NCBI RefSeq assembly: GCF_009730915.1
Contig: NC_052479.1
Location: 28,831,610-28,895,609 of the forward strand
Direction of reading: 5' to 3'
DNA from: Dioscorea cayenensis subsp. rotundata
Lineage: Eukaryota > Streptophyta > Magnoliopsida > Dioscoreales > Dioscoreaceae
DNA: 64,000 nucleotides
In this document: one piece after another, positions 48,737 through 60,193 of the stretch
Layout of the letters: every line of letters begins with the position of its first letter
How positions within the stretch are numbered: the first letter of the stretch is position 1
Program-made: the position numbers and the translations under genes
Notes under the pieces: model-generated
Databases searched by the model: none
What the model was told of the DNA's origin: nothing
The model's input: only the letters and a program-made list of their open reading frames with translations

Positions 48737-49550
48737 AAATTTTTAAAAGTCAAAAAATTATGGTCCATGAATGTGACAAAGTCACCATCATTTTATTTGC
48801 CAAACTTTTGCATGGAAAAAGAATAGAAAAAGAAGTTGTTTCAAAGTCACAAGTGACCACCAAACAAAACATAACAAAAGAGAAAGAAAATAATTTTCAA
48901 ATAAGACTTTGACCAAAAAAATAAAAAGATATTTATTTATTTAAAAATTAAAAGTTGCGTGTTTTACATGTTTATACTGTTTTTCTTGATAAAAATTACA
49001 TGCAAAAAAACTTTTGAGTTGATAGTTTAATAAATAAATATTTTAAAAAATCAATTAAAACCATGCAAAAATAATAATAAATTAGAAAAAAAATAAATAA
49101 ATAAGTTTTAGAAAATCCACGTGTCAACTGCTGACTGGCACAGCATGGTGTTTTGATGTTTGGAGAATTTCAGCTGATCTTTCGATAATAAACTGGATCC
49201 CGGTTCGTCCGGTCAAAATCAGGTTTATGGGGATCCGTGTCCACGTCACTACGTTGTACATTGTCCCTTTTGCCCATGGTCTTTTCTTGGAATTTCGTGG
49301 AAATGCCACTGTCACCTTTTCTTTATTTGGTTGGGGGTGGCGTCACGTGAGACAATGACTTTTTCTTTTTCCAATTTCTCATCTCGCGTTTTAATGATTT
49401 TTTTTTTGTGGTATTAAAATATTTTTTTATTTTTAAATAAATAAATAAAAGGGCTTGAATATTTTTATAAAATTTTAAAAAAGAACATATACTATTAATA
49501 AGAAAAAATCTAGCATTTAATTATGTAATCGAAGCAATTTAGATGTAAAA
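46872..49550. other. AT-rich intergenic DNA
   Basis: Apart from a (TA)n run at about 48463-48488, a (TTTA)n run near 48706-48735 and a less AT-rich segment at about 49115-49330 (with CCACGTGTCA), this stretch shows no codon-biased reading frame or recognisable domain. Two similar segments (ACAAAATTA-GGAG-TTTTCT-TAAGAAA, near 47923 and 48067) suggest an old local duplication. Confidence 0.5.
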
Positions 49551-49559
49551 TCAAAGACG

Positions 49560-50620
49560 AAACGAGCAAAGAATGAATATTTTGCTAAGTGCCCAAGTTG
49601 AACACTAGCAGAGCATGACCGTGCTCTGTCCCACTTATTATTTCATCTTGAAGATGACCAAGTGATAATTCAAGCAGGGGAGTGCCCTCAGGCCAAGCAT
49701 GGTCTCAACACGACCGTGCTCGTTCCCATGATTATTCTAGTCTGAAGATAGTTTCTACAAAATTGGGGAAGCACGCTCACGATGCTCCTAGCACGGTCTT
49801 GCACGGGTGAAGCATGGGTGAGCATGACCATGCACCTCCCCCTGATTCTCCCAGGCAAGCACTTAGCTGATTTACTCAGAAATCACAATGAGACAGTATG
49901 GTCCAAGTACAACCATGCTTTGACCATGTCGAACCCAAAATCAGCCTTTTAACTCCAACTTTCTAGGGTTTCAAGCTTATCTTTGTTCAGGGATTTTATT
50001 CTCAACTGGGAGGACTTTGATGAGGGTGAACATCAAGCTTCACCACACCATCAAAGGGGATCAAGGATGAGACAGAGGCACAAGGGAAGTGAGGCTAGCA
50101 TCAAGGAAGCTCAACTAGGAAGAATATCTTGAGAAGGAGGGAGTCATGTCTTCTATCCTTAGATCTTTATTTGTTTCTTCCATGTTGTACCCACCCATAA
50201 GGGGCTAACCGTCCATGGTACCCTGGGATGTTGAACTATAATGCTTTGTATTCTTTGAATATTTGATTTTAATGTTCTACAGAGCTCTATTGGTTTCTTG
50301 TGTTTAATTATGTGTTTGCATAACTAGATTTGTTTGATTTGTATAGTTACTTGTGTAAAAATTGGTGTGTGGATTGCCATAGTTGTAGTTGCCCTGTGTG
50401 ATTGTAACACTCGATGTGTATGAAACCACAGTTACCTTAGAAAAATTTGGTGTATTTGAGAACCATAAATTTAACATTGCTCTTGAACACACACAAAAAA
50501 CGTAGAATGTACCTGCTAGGCATTAGAAGCAAGTTAGCATACTATAGATCATAGGAATCGTCCCGAGGTATTGCTCTCTTGTTATTGAAACATCGACCCT
50601 AATGTGGCTGATAATTCCAC
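49560..50620. mobile_element. GC-richer block resembling an LTR-retroelement fragment
   Basis: An island of about 1 kb with distinctly higher GC than its flanks. It repeats GCACGGT, GACCGTGCT and AGCATGACC words (for example AGCATGACCGTGCTC, CACGACCGTGCTCG, AGCACGGTCTTGCACG), then non-coding text ending near TAGGAATCGTCCCGAGGTATT. Such ACGGTCGTGC-rich text is common in plant LTR-retrotransposon ends. I could not find TG..CA termini, a second LTR or a target-site duplication, so the class is unproven and it may be a truncated solo LTR. Confidence 0.4.
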
Positions 50621-53600
50621 TTGCTCTTTCATTTACTTATTTTATTTTCTTTCTTTAATCCAAACGTATCTCTTGCTAAAATTAAGTACTTTGTTAGTTT
50701 TTATGATAAAAAAAAATATTTTTATTTATTAATGTATACAGAAATTTTTTTTTTATCATGTGTTTTAATGAAATTTTACAATAAAAATTTATTTTTTATT
50801 TATTCAAAAAATAAAATAAACTCTAATAGTGAGAACTATTATGATTTTTTTTAGAATGTTTGTTTGTATATTGAAAATACTAAAATTAAAATTTATAAAA
50901 TACTCTTTTTCGAATATCTCTATATTCTGATATTATGAAATTAATATAATAATTTCAAATAATATCATTATTATAATTATAAATATTACAACATCATAAT
51001 TAAGTAATTATACTTTCATTATAAACATTAAATATTTATAATTGCGGAAGATGTTGATAGGAAAAAAGAAATTAAAGAATTATACATTATATCGCGAGAA
51101 ATTGAGGGATAAAGAGAAATTTCATTTTTCTCATGAGAAACTTGCTTTTTCTATGACAAAGATATCCACTGGCTTTATTTTTTCTTACCTTTTTTTGTAA
51201 TTTTTTATTAATATTATTTTGTTTGGTTTTTGATTCCACACGTTTGTAAGAAGATAAATAATTGAGAAAAAAAGAAGAAAGTGATGTTTATGTCGGTTCG
51301 TTATTTTACTAAAATAATAATAATAATAATAATAATATAACTATATTTATCAAGAAAAATCACTTACATAATTGGTAAAGTATATAATTGATAATATATA
51401 TGAATGAAAATTATATTTACTTATATATCTTTGGTAAAATATTTGTAAATTTTATAAAAATATAGCTTTGTAATAATTTTGTTATTTAAAAACTATTTAA
51501 TTAATTTTCTTGTCAAATGGATATAAGTTAATTTCGTTTAATAGGGGTATATTTGTAATTTAAAATTTTATGAAAAACACCTCTTATTTACTTACCTTTA
51601 CAACTACTTGTCATTTGTTTAAATAAATCAACTAAAAATTCTAGTAAAAAGACCGTATTAACCTTCTGTTTATTTTCTTCATCTACCAAAAAAAAAACAG
51701 AAACATAAAATCAGGATGAAGGCTACATACGTCATTTTATATAAATTTTAAATGTAATAAATTTTATTTTATTTTTTAGATATCAAGTCAAAAGTATAAA
51801 CTAATTTTATGAATTATTCATCATTTATTATTATCAATCTTTATTTGTACAAAAACTGAACTTACAAAAAAGGACATATGTACAATTTGATTTTAATAGT
51901 CAAAATCTTAAAATAATAAAAGTTTAATTTAAATATTATTAATAAAAACAAAGAATCTAAAATTTTTAAAATAGAAATAAATTTTTATTAAATTAATTAT
52001 TAGTTACATGATTAAATTTCCTTTTAAGACCATAATATTTAGAGTGAGAAAAATTAAAGCATAAATTTTATTATTTTTCAAACTTAAAATTCCAAATATT
52101 AATGAGATTTACAAACAAAAAAAAACGTATTTAATTATGAATGAAAATAATGATTCTTCATGATTTTCAACATTCATGAATAAATGTAAAAAATCAAAAC
52201 AAGTTTACCAAAAATTAGAAAAATTTAATTCTCTCATGATTCAACTTTGAAAAAAGATTCAAGAATTGGATTGGACTAAAATTTAGGGTTAGACCAATAA
52301 ATTGGGAAGTAAACCTAATTTCAAATCTAGTGTGGAGTTGGTTTGGTGGTTGTTGAATGCTGATGGGAATTAGGTGTTCACATCATCACAAAAAGACATA
52401 AAAAAAATTATTAAATTAAATTAAATTAAAACAAAAAAATTATTATTATCAATTTTTTTTAAAATTTTACATGGTTTCAAGATTGTACTAGAAATAATAC
52501 CACTACACAGAACCGAGATGTGATTCAACCTCATCTCTTAATTATAATAAATAAATAATTTATAACCCAAGGTTAAGAATTAACTATCTCTAGGTTCCGT
52601 GATAGTTACCATGAAACCAAATCCACTGGATTATTTTCCAGAGCTGTGCAAGCATTCAAATTTTGAAGGGGCATATATGCAATTATGAGGTCTTACAGGG
52701 GTTTAAATGAAAAAAAAATACAAGACATTGACTATGACAAATCAAGTAAAAAAACGAAAGAAATTCATTTCTTCTCAAACATTACAACATGTTCAACAAA
52801 AATATTCAAGCCCTGTATCAATCTCACAAGCAACTTTTTTTTTTCTTTTTTTTTTAATTGGTATATCTGAATCATAACAACAGTTGATACTACAAAAGTA
52901 GTATTTGACAAAAAAATAAAAATAATAATAAAGAGTTCACAAGCTTGATATGCCGTATTTCGACGAACAAAATCCATCAAAACAAGCTGCAAAATTCATG
53001 GCACACTGACAGAATGAATGACTATGCAAACAAACAAACACTTCAAATAGCAACAGCAAAACTGTCGAAAGTATCACCGATTTCCTGTCACGGAAGTAAT
53101 TCAGTAAAAATTCTGAACTCGAAAGCACATTGAAATTTAAATTTGATCCGACAGTAAAAAAACAAAAGTATAATGATAAAATGCTATGGAAAAGACAGGG
53201 AAAATTACTTAGAAAGCAGCATTAAGCAATAACAATGAAAAGTTAGTAACTAATTAATAGAAAGATGAATCAGAATGGCTGCGAACCGATGATTTAGAAG
53301 TAGTGACATATCACTCTGATCTACTTAGTTCACATGTAATACATCTCGACTTTGTTTTTCCAAGACACTTTAGCCTACCAACAAATGGGTTTTGAAGTTT
53401 GAAGAAGTTATTCTAAGTTGGTTTCAATAAAATATTTTTCTTGGCGAGAGATTAAGTCATGCAAAACCAAGAGTAAAAAGAAAATTTATAAGGAACTTGA
53501 ATTTTAGTTGTTCTAATGTTGATGATTTGAGGTCATTGAATTGTGATGGAACAATGAAGAAGCATTAACAATTCTATCTGTTCTCACAAAACTAAAAATT

Positions 53601-54886
53601 GGATATCATAAGAATGACATAGATGGTACAGTAACACTAATATATATGTATATGACGGAGTGAGAGAAAGTCTGCAACTCTGAGAGCCATGGAGAGAAGC
53701 TTGTCGAAAAGTAAAGCATGGAAAGATATTGAATTTTGTATCTGTTGGCAATATTTAATACTATTGACACCATAATCTTGTCAAGGTTGCTGACATAAAA
53801 ATAGTAATAATGTGTAATGACAACTTAGACTACACAAAAGAAATGGTTTCCGTCTTTCGACATAATACCAGAGACAACAAGAAGAAATATTTAGTATCAG
53901 CGCACAGTCAATAAGTATGATGCATAAGATAAGATAATTTAAGGTAGAGCTGCAATGTGTCACGAGAAATTTGACAATGCACAAGTTATCACAATCACTA
54001 AACATTGAAAAGAGTAATAATGACAAAATAGGGGAATGGACCAAATGGCAGCTGAGTTAGTTTGCCTATGGTTTTATTAGCTTTTAGACACATTTTTTCC
54101 AAAATTTAAATTTAATTCATTTTAAACTTGGTAAAAGTACCCATGTTACTGCTTTCTAATGCATTTAGAGTAAAGATAGATTTAACAAACTCCTATTACA
54201 TCTCGAATTCTCACCTCCAAGCAGATTACATGATAGTCAATAAGAATACATGTGTTATCTTCTACTTTTAGATAATGGTCGTCCATTGCTTGTTCGTTAC
54301 TTTGACAATAAACAGCAATAGTCAATTTCAGGGGAAAAATGTACCTTTTAAACACAAAATGGGAAAAAAGAAACTGAAGGGTAAAACTTAACAAGAAATA
54401 AACTACCTGTCAACTTTGAAAAATAAACTAGGATGTCTAGTGAATGCATTTTGCGTTTGATTGCTCATATAAGTTTCACATAAGGTGAAAAAACCTAGCA
54501 TCAACGGAAATAAAATTCTTTGAAAGTGCCGGTGGACATAAGATACTCTCATTCTTAGAAGCCATGATCTAACATTCCACACTTCAGTTAGATATCCAAA
54601 GAAAAGTGTTGTCAAGAAATGCCAAAAAGCTAAAGCAACATGCAGTAATTAAACTACCATTAAACTTTACCATGATCACCGTGCATGTTAAAAAAGTCTT
54701 TTAGCCATCCAATGAAGTAACAATAAAATAAACAAAAAGGGAATTCAGACAATAAATGAGAAGTTTGTCATACCTATTGCAAATATAAACTGGTACTACT
54801 CAGACTATGGAGCACAAAAAGGATAATGCCTCTCAGCAAAATCAATTAAGTTGGACGCAAGACTGCTGGTGATTACCTTGTATGAA
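50621..54886. other. Intergenic DNA downstream of the TPR-PB1 gene
   Basis: To about 52,600 this is extremely AT-rich with A/T homopolymers and a short (ATA)n at 51311-51340. From 52,600 to 54,886 composition is more balanced and may include a long 3' UTR or an unrecognised non-coding transcript of the minus-strand gene, but I see no reading frame with a known domain. Confidence 0.5.
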
Positions 54887-56997
54887 TCACAAAGTCTCCA
54901 GTACATTATGCAATTTTGGGACCTTCCGCCTAAATAACGGTTCAAGTCGGGAAGATGGAACACCACTCATCCACCTTTTAGTATCATAGATCTCATTCCA
55001 CGCCTGAACTATCTCATCAATATTAAAGCTAAGCCCTACATTTGAAGAAAATCTATTAGAAATCTTACAAATATAAACGATGCAAGACTATCAAAGAAAG
55101 CGGATTCAAAGATACCTTCTTCAGTGGTTTTATTGGCACTATGATTTTTAATCATAACAGCAATATCTGATGGGGGGACTCCTGCAAGTTTGAACTTCTC
55201 TACTGCAGCCATCAAGCAATCTTCCCAAGTTGGAAGACTTAATTTAAATTCGATTGTAGAGCGCTCATAGAGCATGGTACCCCAAAAGAGATTTATCTGA
55301 GACCTCATGTTAGATGCCACCTCTGCAGCTTCTTCTGCAGATGGACCTTTGAAAAGCCCATCCAAGCCCATCTCCTTCAGTAGGGTATCCTTGTTAGAGT
55401 CCCGAAGTCCTTTCAATTGTTGCTCCTCCATCTCCTCCCACAATTCAATGCCCTTCTCCATGCTATCCTCAGAGTTGTTAAATAGCTCTAAAACTTCAGA
55501 TGAAGGCCAGTTATCCAAATCCACCTTGTTTCCAATGGTAAAATACCAAGTAAGCCTTGCCTGCTCAAACTGTTGTCGTCCAAGTGCAAGATAGCCTTCA
55601 TAGAAGTCTGGTTTGATCTCCAGAGCTTCTTCATACCTCCTTCCTGCTTTAGCATACTCTCCTTGAGCCCATTCATATCCACTTTTTACCTGAGTAAGTA
55701 CTGATTCTTTGGAAGAATCTTCTTGAAAGAACAACCTTTTAAGTGCCCGAGACATGTGAACATTGCCCCAATTAAACAAGGCCAAAGCCGTCATCTCCTG
55801 GAATTTGTCTGTAGCAATTTCAAAGATACCCTGGGCTTCTTCGCTTGTGACGGTTTCTTCTATAGCCTCTGTGTACAGTTTCATGCCAAGTTCATGGAGA
55901 TCCAAATAAGAATCGGAGTTGAACCCCACATGATTCTTAAAAAGTAGAGCAAATTGCACAATCCAATCTTCAATACAAGATGTAACTTTCTCCTCTTCAT
56001 GCCTGGAACTACCATTCTCAGAAGCACTGGTAGGATTCCTCTCTGACCCTTGTATTTCAGCACCACTTTTCTCTTCATCAAAATGCGGGTCCTGTTCAGG
56101 GCTAACTTCTACAATGAACAGCCTAAGTGAACCCTGTGATTCGGCACATTCTTCAGCCCACCTAAGCTCTTCGGATGTAGTGATGGTCACCAAGTCACCC
56201 TCGTTATCCTTGTACTTGACAAGCATGGCTTTCAAATTTGGAAACTTGCCCCGAATAATCTCTCTCAGCTGCAATATACTACATTTTGGCGGTAGCTGAG
56301 CCCATCTAATGTCCTCCACAAAGACCAATTTTACAAGCCTATGAGGCTCTTCCTTGGCAGCACTATGCTTCTCCTCATTCACAATCATCTTGTCCCTGGT
56401 CTTATGACTCTTCTTCTTCTTCGGCTTCACTTTAACCACTAGAGGTTCCATCGACGGAACAAGTGCAATTTCCTCCGGTTTGATCCCTTTTTTCTCAAGC
56501 CCCTTCTTCACCCTTTCAGAAATCTCCAACCCAGTGAGGTTGTTCGGCTCCGATTCTAAAACCACCTCAACATCTTTGTAGGCCAAGTCCAATCGATTCA
56601 AAGCTTCAAAACACTTTGCCCTCTTCAATAGAGCTTTAGTGTACTTTGGTGAAATCTCCAGAGCCAAATTGCATTCGTTAATTGCTCGGGGATATTCCTT
56701 AGGACCCATCTGCATAAAGCAAGCAGCCATGTTGCTATGGAGATACGCAGCATCAGCATGGTTCTTCGGAAGCAACTTGATAGCTTTCTCATACTTGAGC
56801 AGTGCACCTTCATAATCTTTCTTCTGGAACAGCTTGTTCCCCTCCTCCTTGATCTCATTTGACATGTCCACAAAGATGCTAGTGTCTGCATCCATGACTT
56901 TCCTGGGACTGTGCTCTGATTGTTTGCCATGTTTGGAACTAGTGTCACTTATGTTCAACCCTACATGTTTCTTCTTCTTTGTAGTAGGTTTTCCCAT
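54887..56997 (-). CDS. PHOX3: TPR-PB1 protein, Phox/CLMP1 family (Phox3-like), 2 exons
   Basis: This plant family pairs TPR repeats, which bind Hsp90/Hsp70 tails, with a PB1 oligomerisation domain; members are linked to chaperone-assisted protein handling and, for CLMP1, chloroplast distribution. Minus-strand exons: 55116-56997 and 54887-55035, separated by an 80-nt intron; 676 aa. A basic start ([13 protein letters not shown]) precedes an N-terminal TPR block at about 45-160 ([40 protein letters not shown]). A PB1 domain lies at about 220-300 ([40 protein letters not shown]). A C-terminal TPR-like half follows ([20 protein letters not shown]). Exon 2 gives a conserved tail ending HNVLETL. 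If the intron is retained, the protein ends 26 residues later with a hydrophobic tail. The Phox3 subtype is a best guess within the family. Confidence 0.93.
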
Positions 56998-58135
56998 TTC
57001 CCAACTCTCAAGGATTCAAAAAAAATCCTAGCTTTTCTTCTATTCCAATCAGAGCTCAAACAGCATACAGAAATCAAAACCTAACACCAAAACAACAAGC
57101 AAATCAAAAGAAAACACAAAAAAGATGAGAACTTTAATCAGATAAGAATCACTGGCTCTCCTTGAACCAACTCCCCAGCTTAAAAACCCTAATCCAGTAT
57201 ATCAGAACTCAAAAAACCATAACATGAAATTTAAAAAAACAAGAGAAACAACTGACCAGAATATAATTCTCCTCAAATTTCACCACCAGGAGCACAAAGG
57301 CCAAATCTTTGAAGAAAAAACTCCACCTTTCTCACAGAAAACAAACGAGAAGAAGCTTATCTGGAATCAAAAGGCAACCAAAGCTAGGGTTTTCATTCCC
57401 CTCAAATCATTCACCAAGCATTAAATTGGCTCATAAATCACATTCTAAAACAGGAATCAGCGATGCAAATGGATGAATTACTTCAATATTCCACAGAGCA
57501 AACCTTCCAAACTTGAGAAACAAACGATCCAATGCACAGATTGACAGCAGACCTTGCCCTTTCTAGCGCCACAATGCAAAGCCCTAAATCCACACGAAAT
57601 CACATCAACCATGACTTTTGGGATGAAAAACTAAATTCCAAAAATCGAGGGACCAATTTGAAAAAAAACCTCATTCCTTGTCCTGCTTTCCTGGATTTTT
57701 TAAGATTTTTTCTCCTTTTCATGCCCAAAAAAAAATAGAGGACCTTTTTGCATATACAGAAACTTACAAAATTATGTTTTAAACCTTGTTTTAAATATTA
57801 ATTAATTTCTCTCATTCTCTCATTTTTAGCTTTATATTTAAAATAATAAATTTTGTATTTATTTGCAAAGATTATATACTATTTGAGTAATATTACACAC
57901 AAAAATTTAGTTAATAATTACAAATTTTGCAAGGGTATATATGTAAATACAAAAATTTTAGGTTTATTCTTCTTACGGAAAAATAGTGAATTTATAAATT
58001 TATTTTACTTACATTATGAAGTAATTCTCATTGTAATTTAGATTAAGTTATATATATATACTTTTTTTATTTTTAATATAAAAACTAAAAAAACCCCTAA
58101 TATTTCATAAAATATGAATATAATTTTAACCCATA
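56998..58135. other. 5' UTR and promoter side of the TPR-PB1 gene
   Basis: The first 500-600 bp are A-rich on the plus strand (a CT-rich leader on the minus strand) and probably hold the 5' UTR, possibly with an intron. Beyond about 57,720 the DNA is AT-rich up to the Mutator-like element. No further gene is seen. Confidence 0.5.
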
Positions 58136-58145
58136 TTAAAACCTC
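58136..58145. repeat. Target-site duplication, left copy
   Basis: TTAAAACCTC directly abuts the left inverted repeat of the Mutator-like element. The same ten bases directly follow the right inverted repeat at 59929-59938. Confidence 0.93.
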
Positions 58146-58499
58146 GGTTAATTTTTTTGATAAATCACTCAACTTTGTCAAAATATCAGTTTGCTCACGG
58201 AATTTTGGTTTGTTTCAAAGTGCTCACTAAAGTCACTAACCATTTCACAAACAGGTCACTCGGTGGATTAACATTGTCATTAGCTGACGTGGAGGCCCAG
58301 TCAGCTTTGCCAAAGTCTTTGCCACATCATCGTAAGTTTGCCATGTTAGAATATTTTGCCACGTCAACTTCATCTTCCTAGGTCATTCGAATGGAGAGAG
58401 AGTGGTGGAGTGGGCTGATGGTGTGTGACCGTCGTGGAGACTTTTGGGATGCTTTTTTCACCTTGGCCAGAACCACCCAAAACCTCCCAACTAAGCCAT

Positions 58500-58840
58500 G
58501 TGAGCTTGCTAGAGAATGGAGAACGTTTAAAGCCCTAGGGTTAGCCAGAATTTCTCAGATTTGTTTTGTTGTTATAATTTTTTTTTAACTAGTCACTCAC
58601 TTTGAATTTAAATTGATTGTCATTGGAGACTGTGAGCTTGCTGGAGGATGGAGATTATTTGAAACCCTAGGGCTAGCCGGAAATTCTCATATTTGTTTTG
58701 TTGTTGTAGTTTATTTTACCAATCACTCACTTTGAATTCAAATTGATTGCCATTGGAGACACACATGTTTTGTTTTTGAATTTTTTTCACCAGTCACTCA
58801 TTGTGAATTTGAGTTGAATCCTATTGGAGATAGCCATTTT
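58500..58840. repeat. 132-bp tandem repeat (2.5 copies) inside the MULE
   Basis: Units begin GTGAGCTTGCT at 58500 and 58632, run through AGCCCTAGGGTTAGCC or AACCCTAGGGCTAGCC and end CATTGGAGAC. A truncated third unit (TCACCAGTCACTCATTGTGA to about 58840) follows. Subterminal tandem repeats are common in non-autonomous DNA elements. Confidence 0.85.
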
Positions 58841-59372
58841 GACTTAATTGTGTATCAAAGTAAACCTGTGAAAATCCAGCAATAATTATTTTTTATGCAG
58901 AATTTTACAATCAAATCATGTTAAACACAATTTAATTAAGTTAAGTTCTTAAAGCAATGCAAGGTTAATTTCCTCTCCATTTGGGCAATAAGATGATCAA
59001 TTGAGTTTTCTGTACAATGAAATCATGGTGAACACAATTCAACATGATCCTGTTGTATTATCTTCATGAATATCAACTGAGACAGAAAGCAGTATTCTCT
59101 GTATTCTTTACATTCACATTATCTGAGATTAGGTGTAGCCAAAAACAAAATTCATGGATGAATACCAATAACTTGTATATTAATTTAAATTGTAACACAA
59201 ACTGTAATTTACATATGAAATAGAATAGATGTCATCGACACATGAAACATGTTTCTAAGTACAAAAATGAGTATATAAACTCATAATACATTTAAGAAAG
59301 TAAAGTGTTGGTTATTACAAATCCTGGCCTACTAAATTACCCAAAACAAGAAAAATAAAACTGTCATTCTAT

Positions 59373-59747
59373 TTATTTTAACACTTCATCCCTTCTATTT
59401 TCTTCCCTCATGGAAGCCATACTCTGTTTTTTTTTATTTTTTGAAGGTCCTCCATCAGTACTCTTGTCATTCAATTGCATCTTTGATCTAGCTTTGGCTC
59501 CAGCCTCTTTGCATCCCTTAGTGGCCAATTTTTTTCCCTTGTCCTTGTTGTTAGCTCCTCTTCTTCTTTGACACTTCTTCTTTGACACTGATCTCTTCAC
59601 TAGCTCCAGACAGCCACCGTCTTGGTCTTCCTCGTTGTCCTGCTCGGGCGATGAAAACGAAGGCCAGCCAAGGGTTTGTTTGTAATGAGAAAAAGGCTGA
59701 CGTGGCAACATAATCTGAGGTGTGTTGCCACTCAGCAAAGCTGACAT
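59373..59747 (-). CDS. Hypothetical basic ORF inside the MULE (124 aa)
   Basis: The reading frame begins just inside the right TIR. Its N-terminal half is moderately hydrophobic to acidic (PSFSSPEQDNEEDQDGG). The C-terminal half is strongly Lys/Arg-rich (VSKKKCQRRRGANNKDKGKK, SKNKKKQSMASMREENRRDE). No transposase, SWIM or zinc-finger signature is present. It could be the remains of a transposase C-terminus or a captured gene piece; coding status is unproven. Confidence 0.3.
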   Translation of the reverse strand: MSALLSGNTPQIMLPRQPFSHYKQTLGWPSFSSPEQDNEEDQDGGCLELVKRSVSKKKCQRRRGANNKDKGKKLATKGCKEAGAKARSKMQLNDKSTDGGPSKNKKKQSMASMREENRRDEVLK

Positions 59748-59938
59748 GTCTCAGGCCTAGCTGATTGGGTTTTTTCGGGCCTCCACGTCAGCTAATGACA
59801 ATGTTAATCCACCGAGTGACGTGTTTGTGAAATGGTTAGTGACTTTAGTGAGCACTTTGAAATAAACCAAAATTCGGTAAGCAAACTGATATTTCGACAA
59901 AGTTGAGTGATTTATAAAAAAATTAACCTTAAAACCTC

Positions 59939-60193
59939 AAAGTTCTCAAATAGTCACAAATAAAATATTAAAAAAGAGTTTTAAAAGTATTTTTTGAAAA
60001 ATAAAAGGTGGTAAGTAAATTCAATATTTATCAGGGGTCCCAAGTAAAAAAGTCCATAATTTATACAAATTATTTTTTTTATAGGGGTGAAAAAGTGAAA
60101 AAGGGGGTCTCTCGGCTTCGTCTTCTTCCCACGCTCGGAAGCACCATCGTTCCTCTCTCTCTCTCTCTCTCTCTCTCGCGGAAGCTCAAGATC
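59939..60193 (+). promoter_or_regulatory. OS-9 promoter and 5' UTR with (CT)n tract
   Basis: A (CT)n run at about 60151-60178 lies just before the ATG at 60194. The MULE ends only 265 bp upstream of the start codon, so its right TIR is within the proximal promoter. Confidence 0.55.

Larger units (their letters stand above)
58146..59928. mobile_element. Complete non-autonomous Mutator-like element (MULE), 1783 bp
   Basis: Terminal inverted repeats 58146-58298 and 59777-59928 (about 152 bp) match with only a few differences; both start GGTTAATTTTTTT and include TAAATCACTCAACTTTGTC and TAGCTGACGTGGAGGCCC. Ten-base target-site duplications (TTAAAACCTC) flank the element exactly. Long TIRs and a 9-11-bp duplication are the hallmark of Mutator-like elements. 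The interior has no transposase domain that I can see, so it depends on a transposase elsewhere. It holds a 132-bp tandem repeat and one basic reading frame on the minus strand. High TIR identity and a perfect duplication point to a fairly recent insertion. Confidence 0.92.

Noticed and set aside
49124..49315. 63-aa minus-strand reading frame in a less AT-rich patch
   Set aside because: No domain, splice context or homologous family recognised; length is within chance expectation.
58391..58588. 65-aa plus-strand reading frame inside the Mutator-like element
   Set aside because: It overlaps the 132-bp tandem repeat, has no domain, and is likely a by-product of the repeat.
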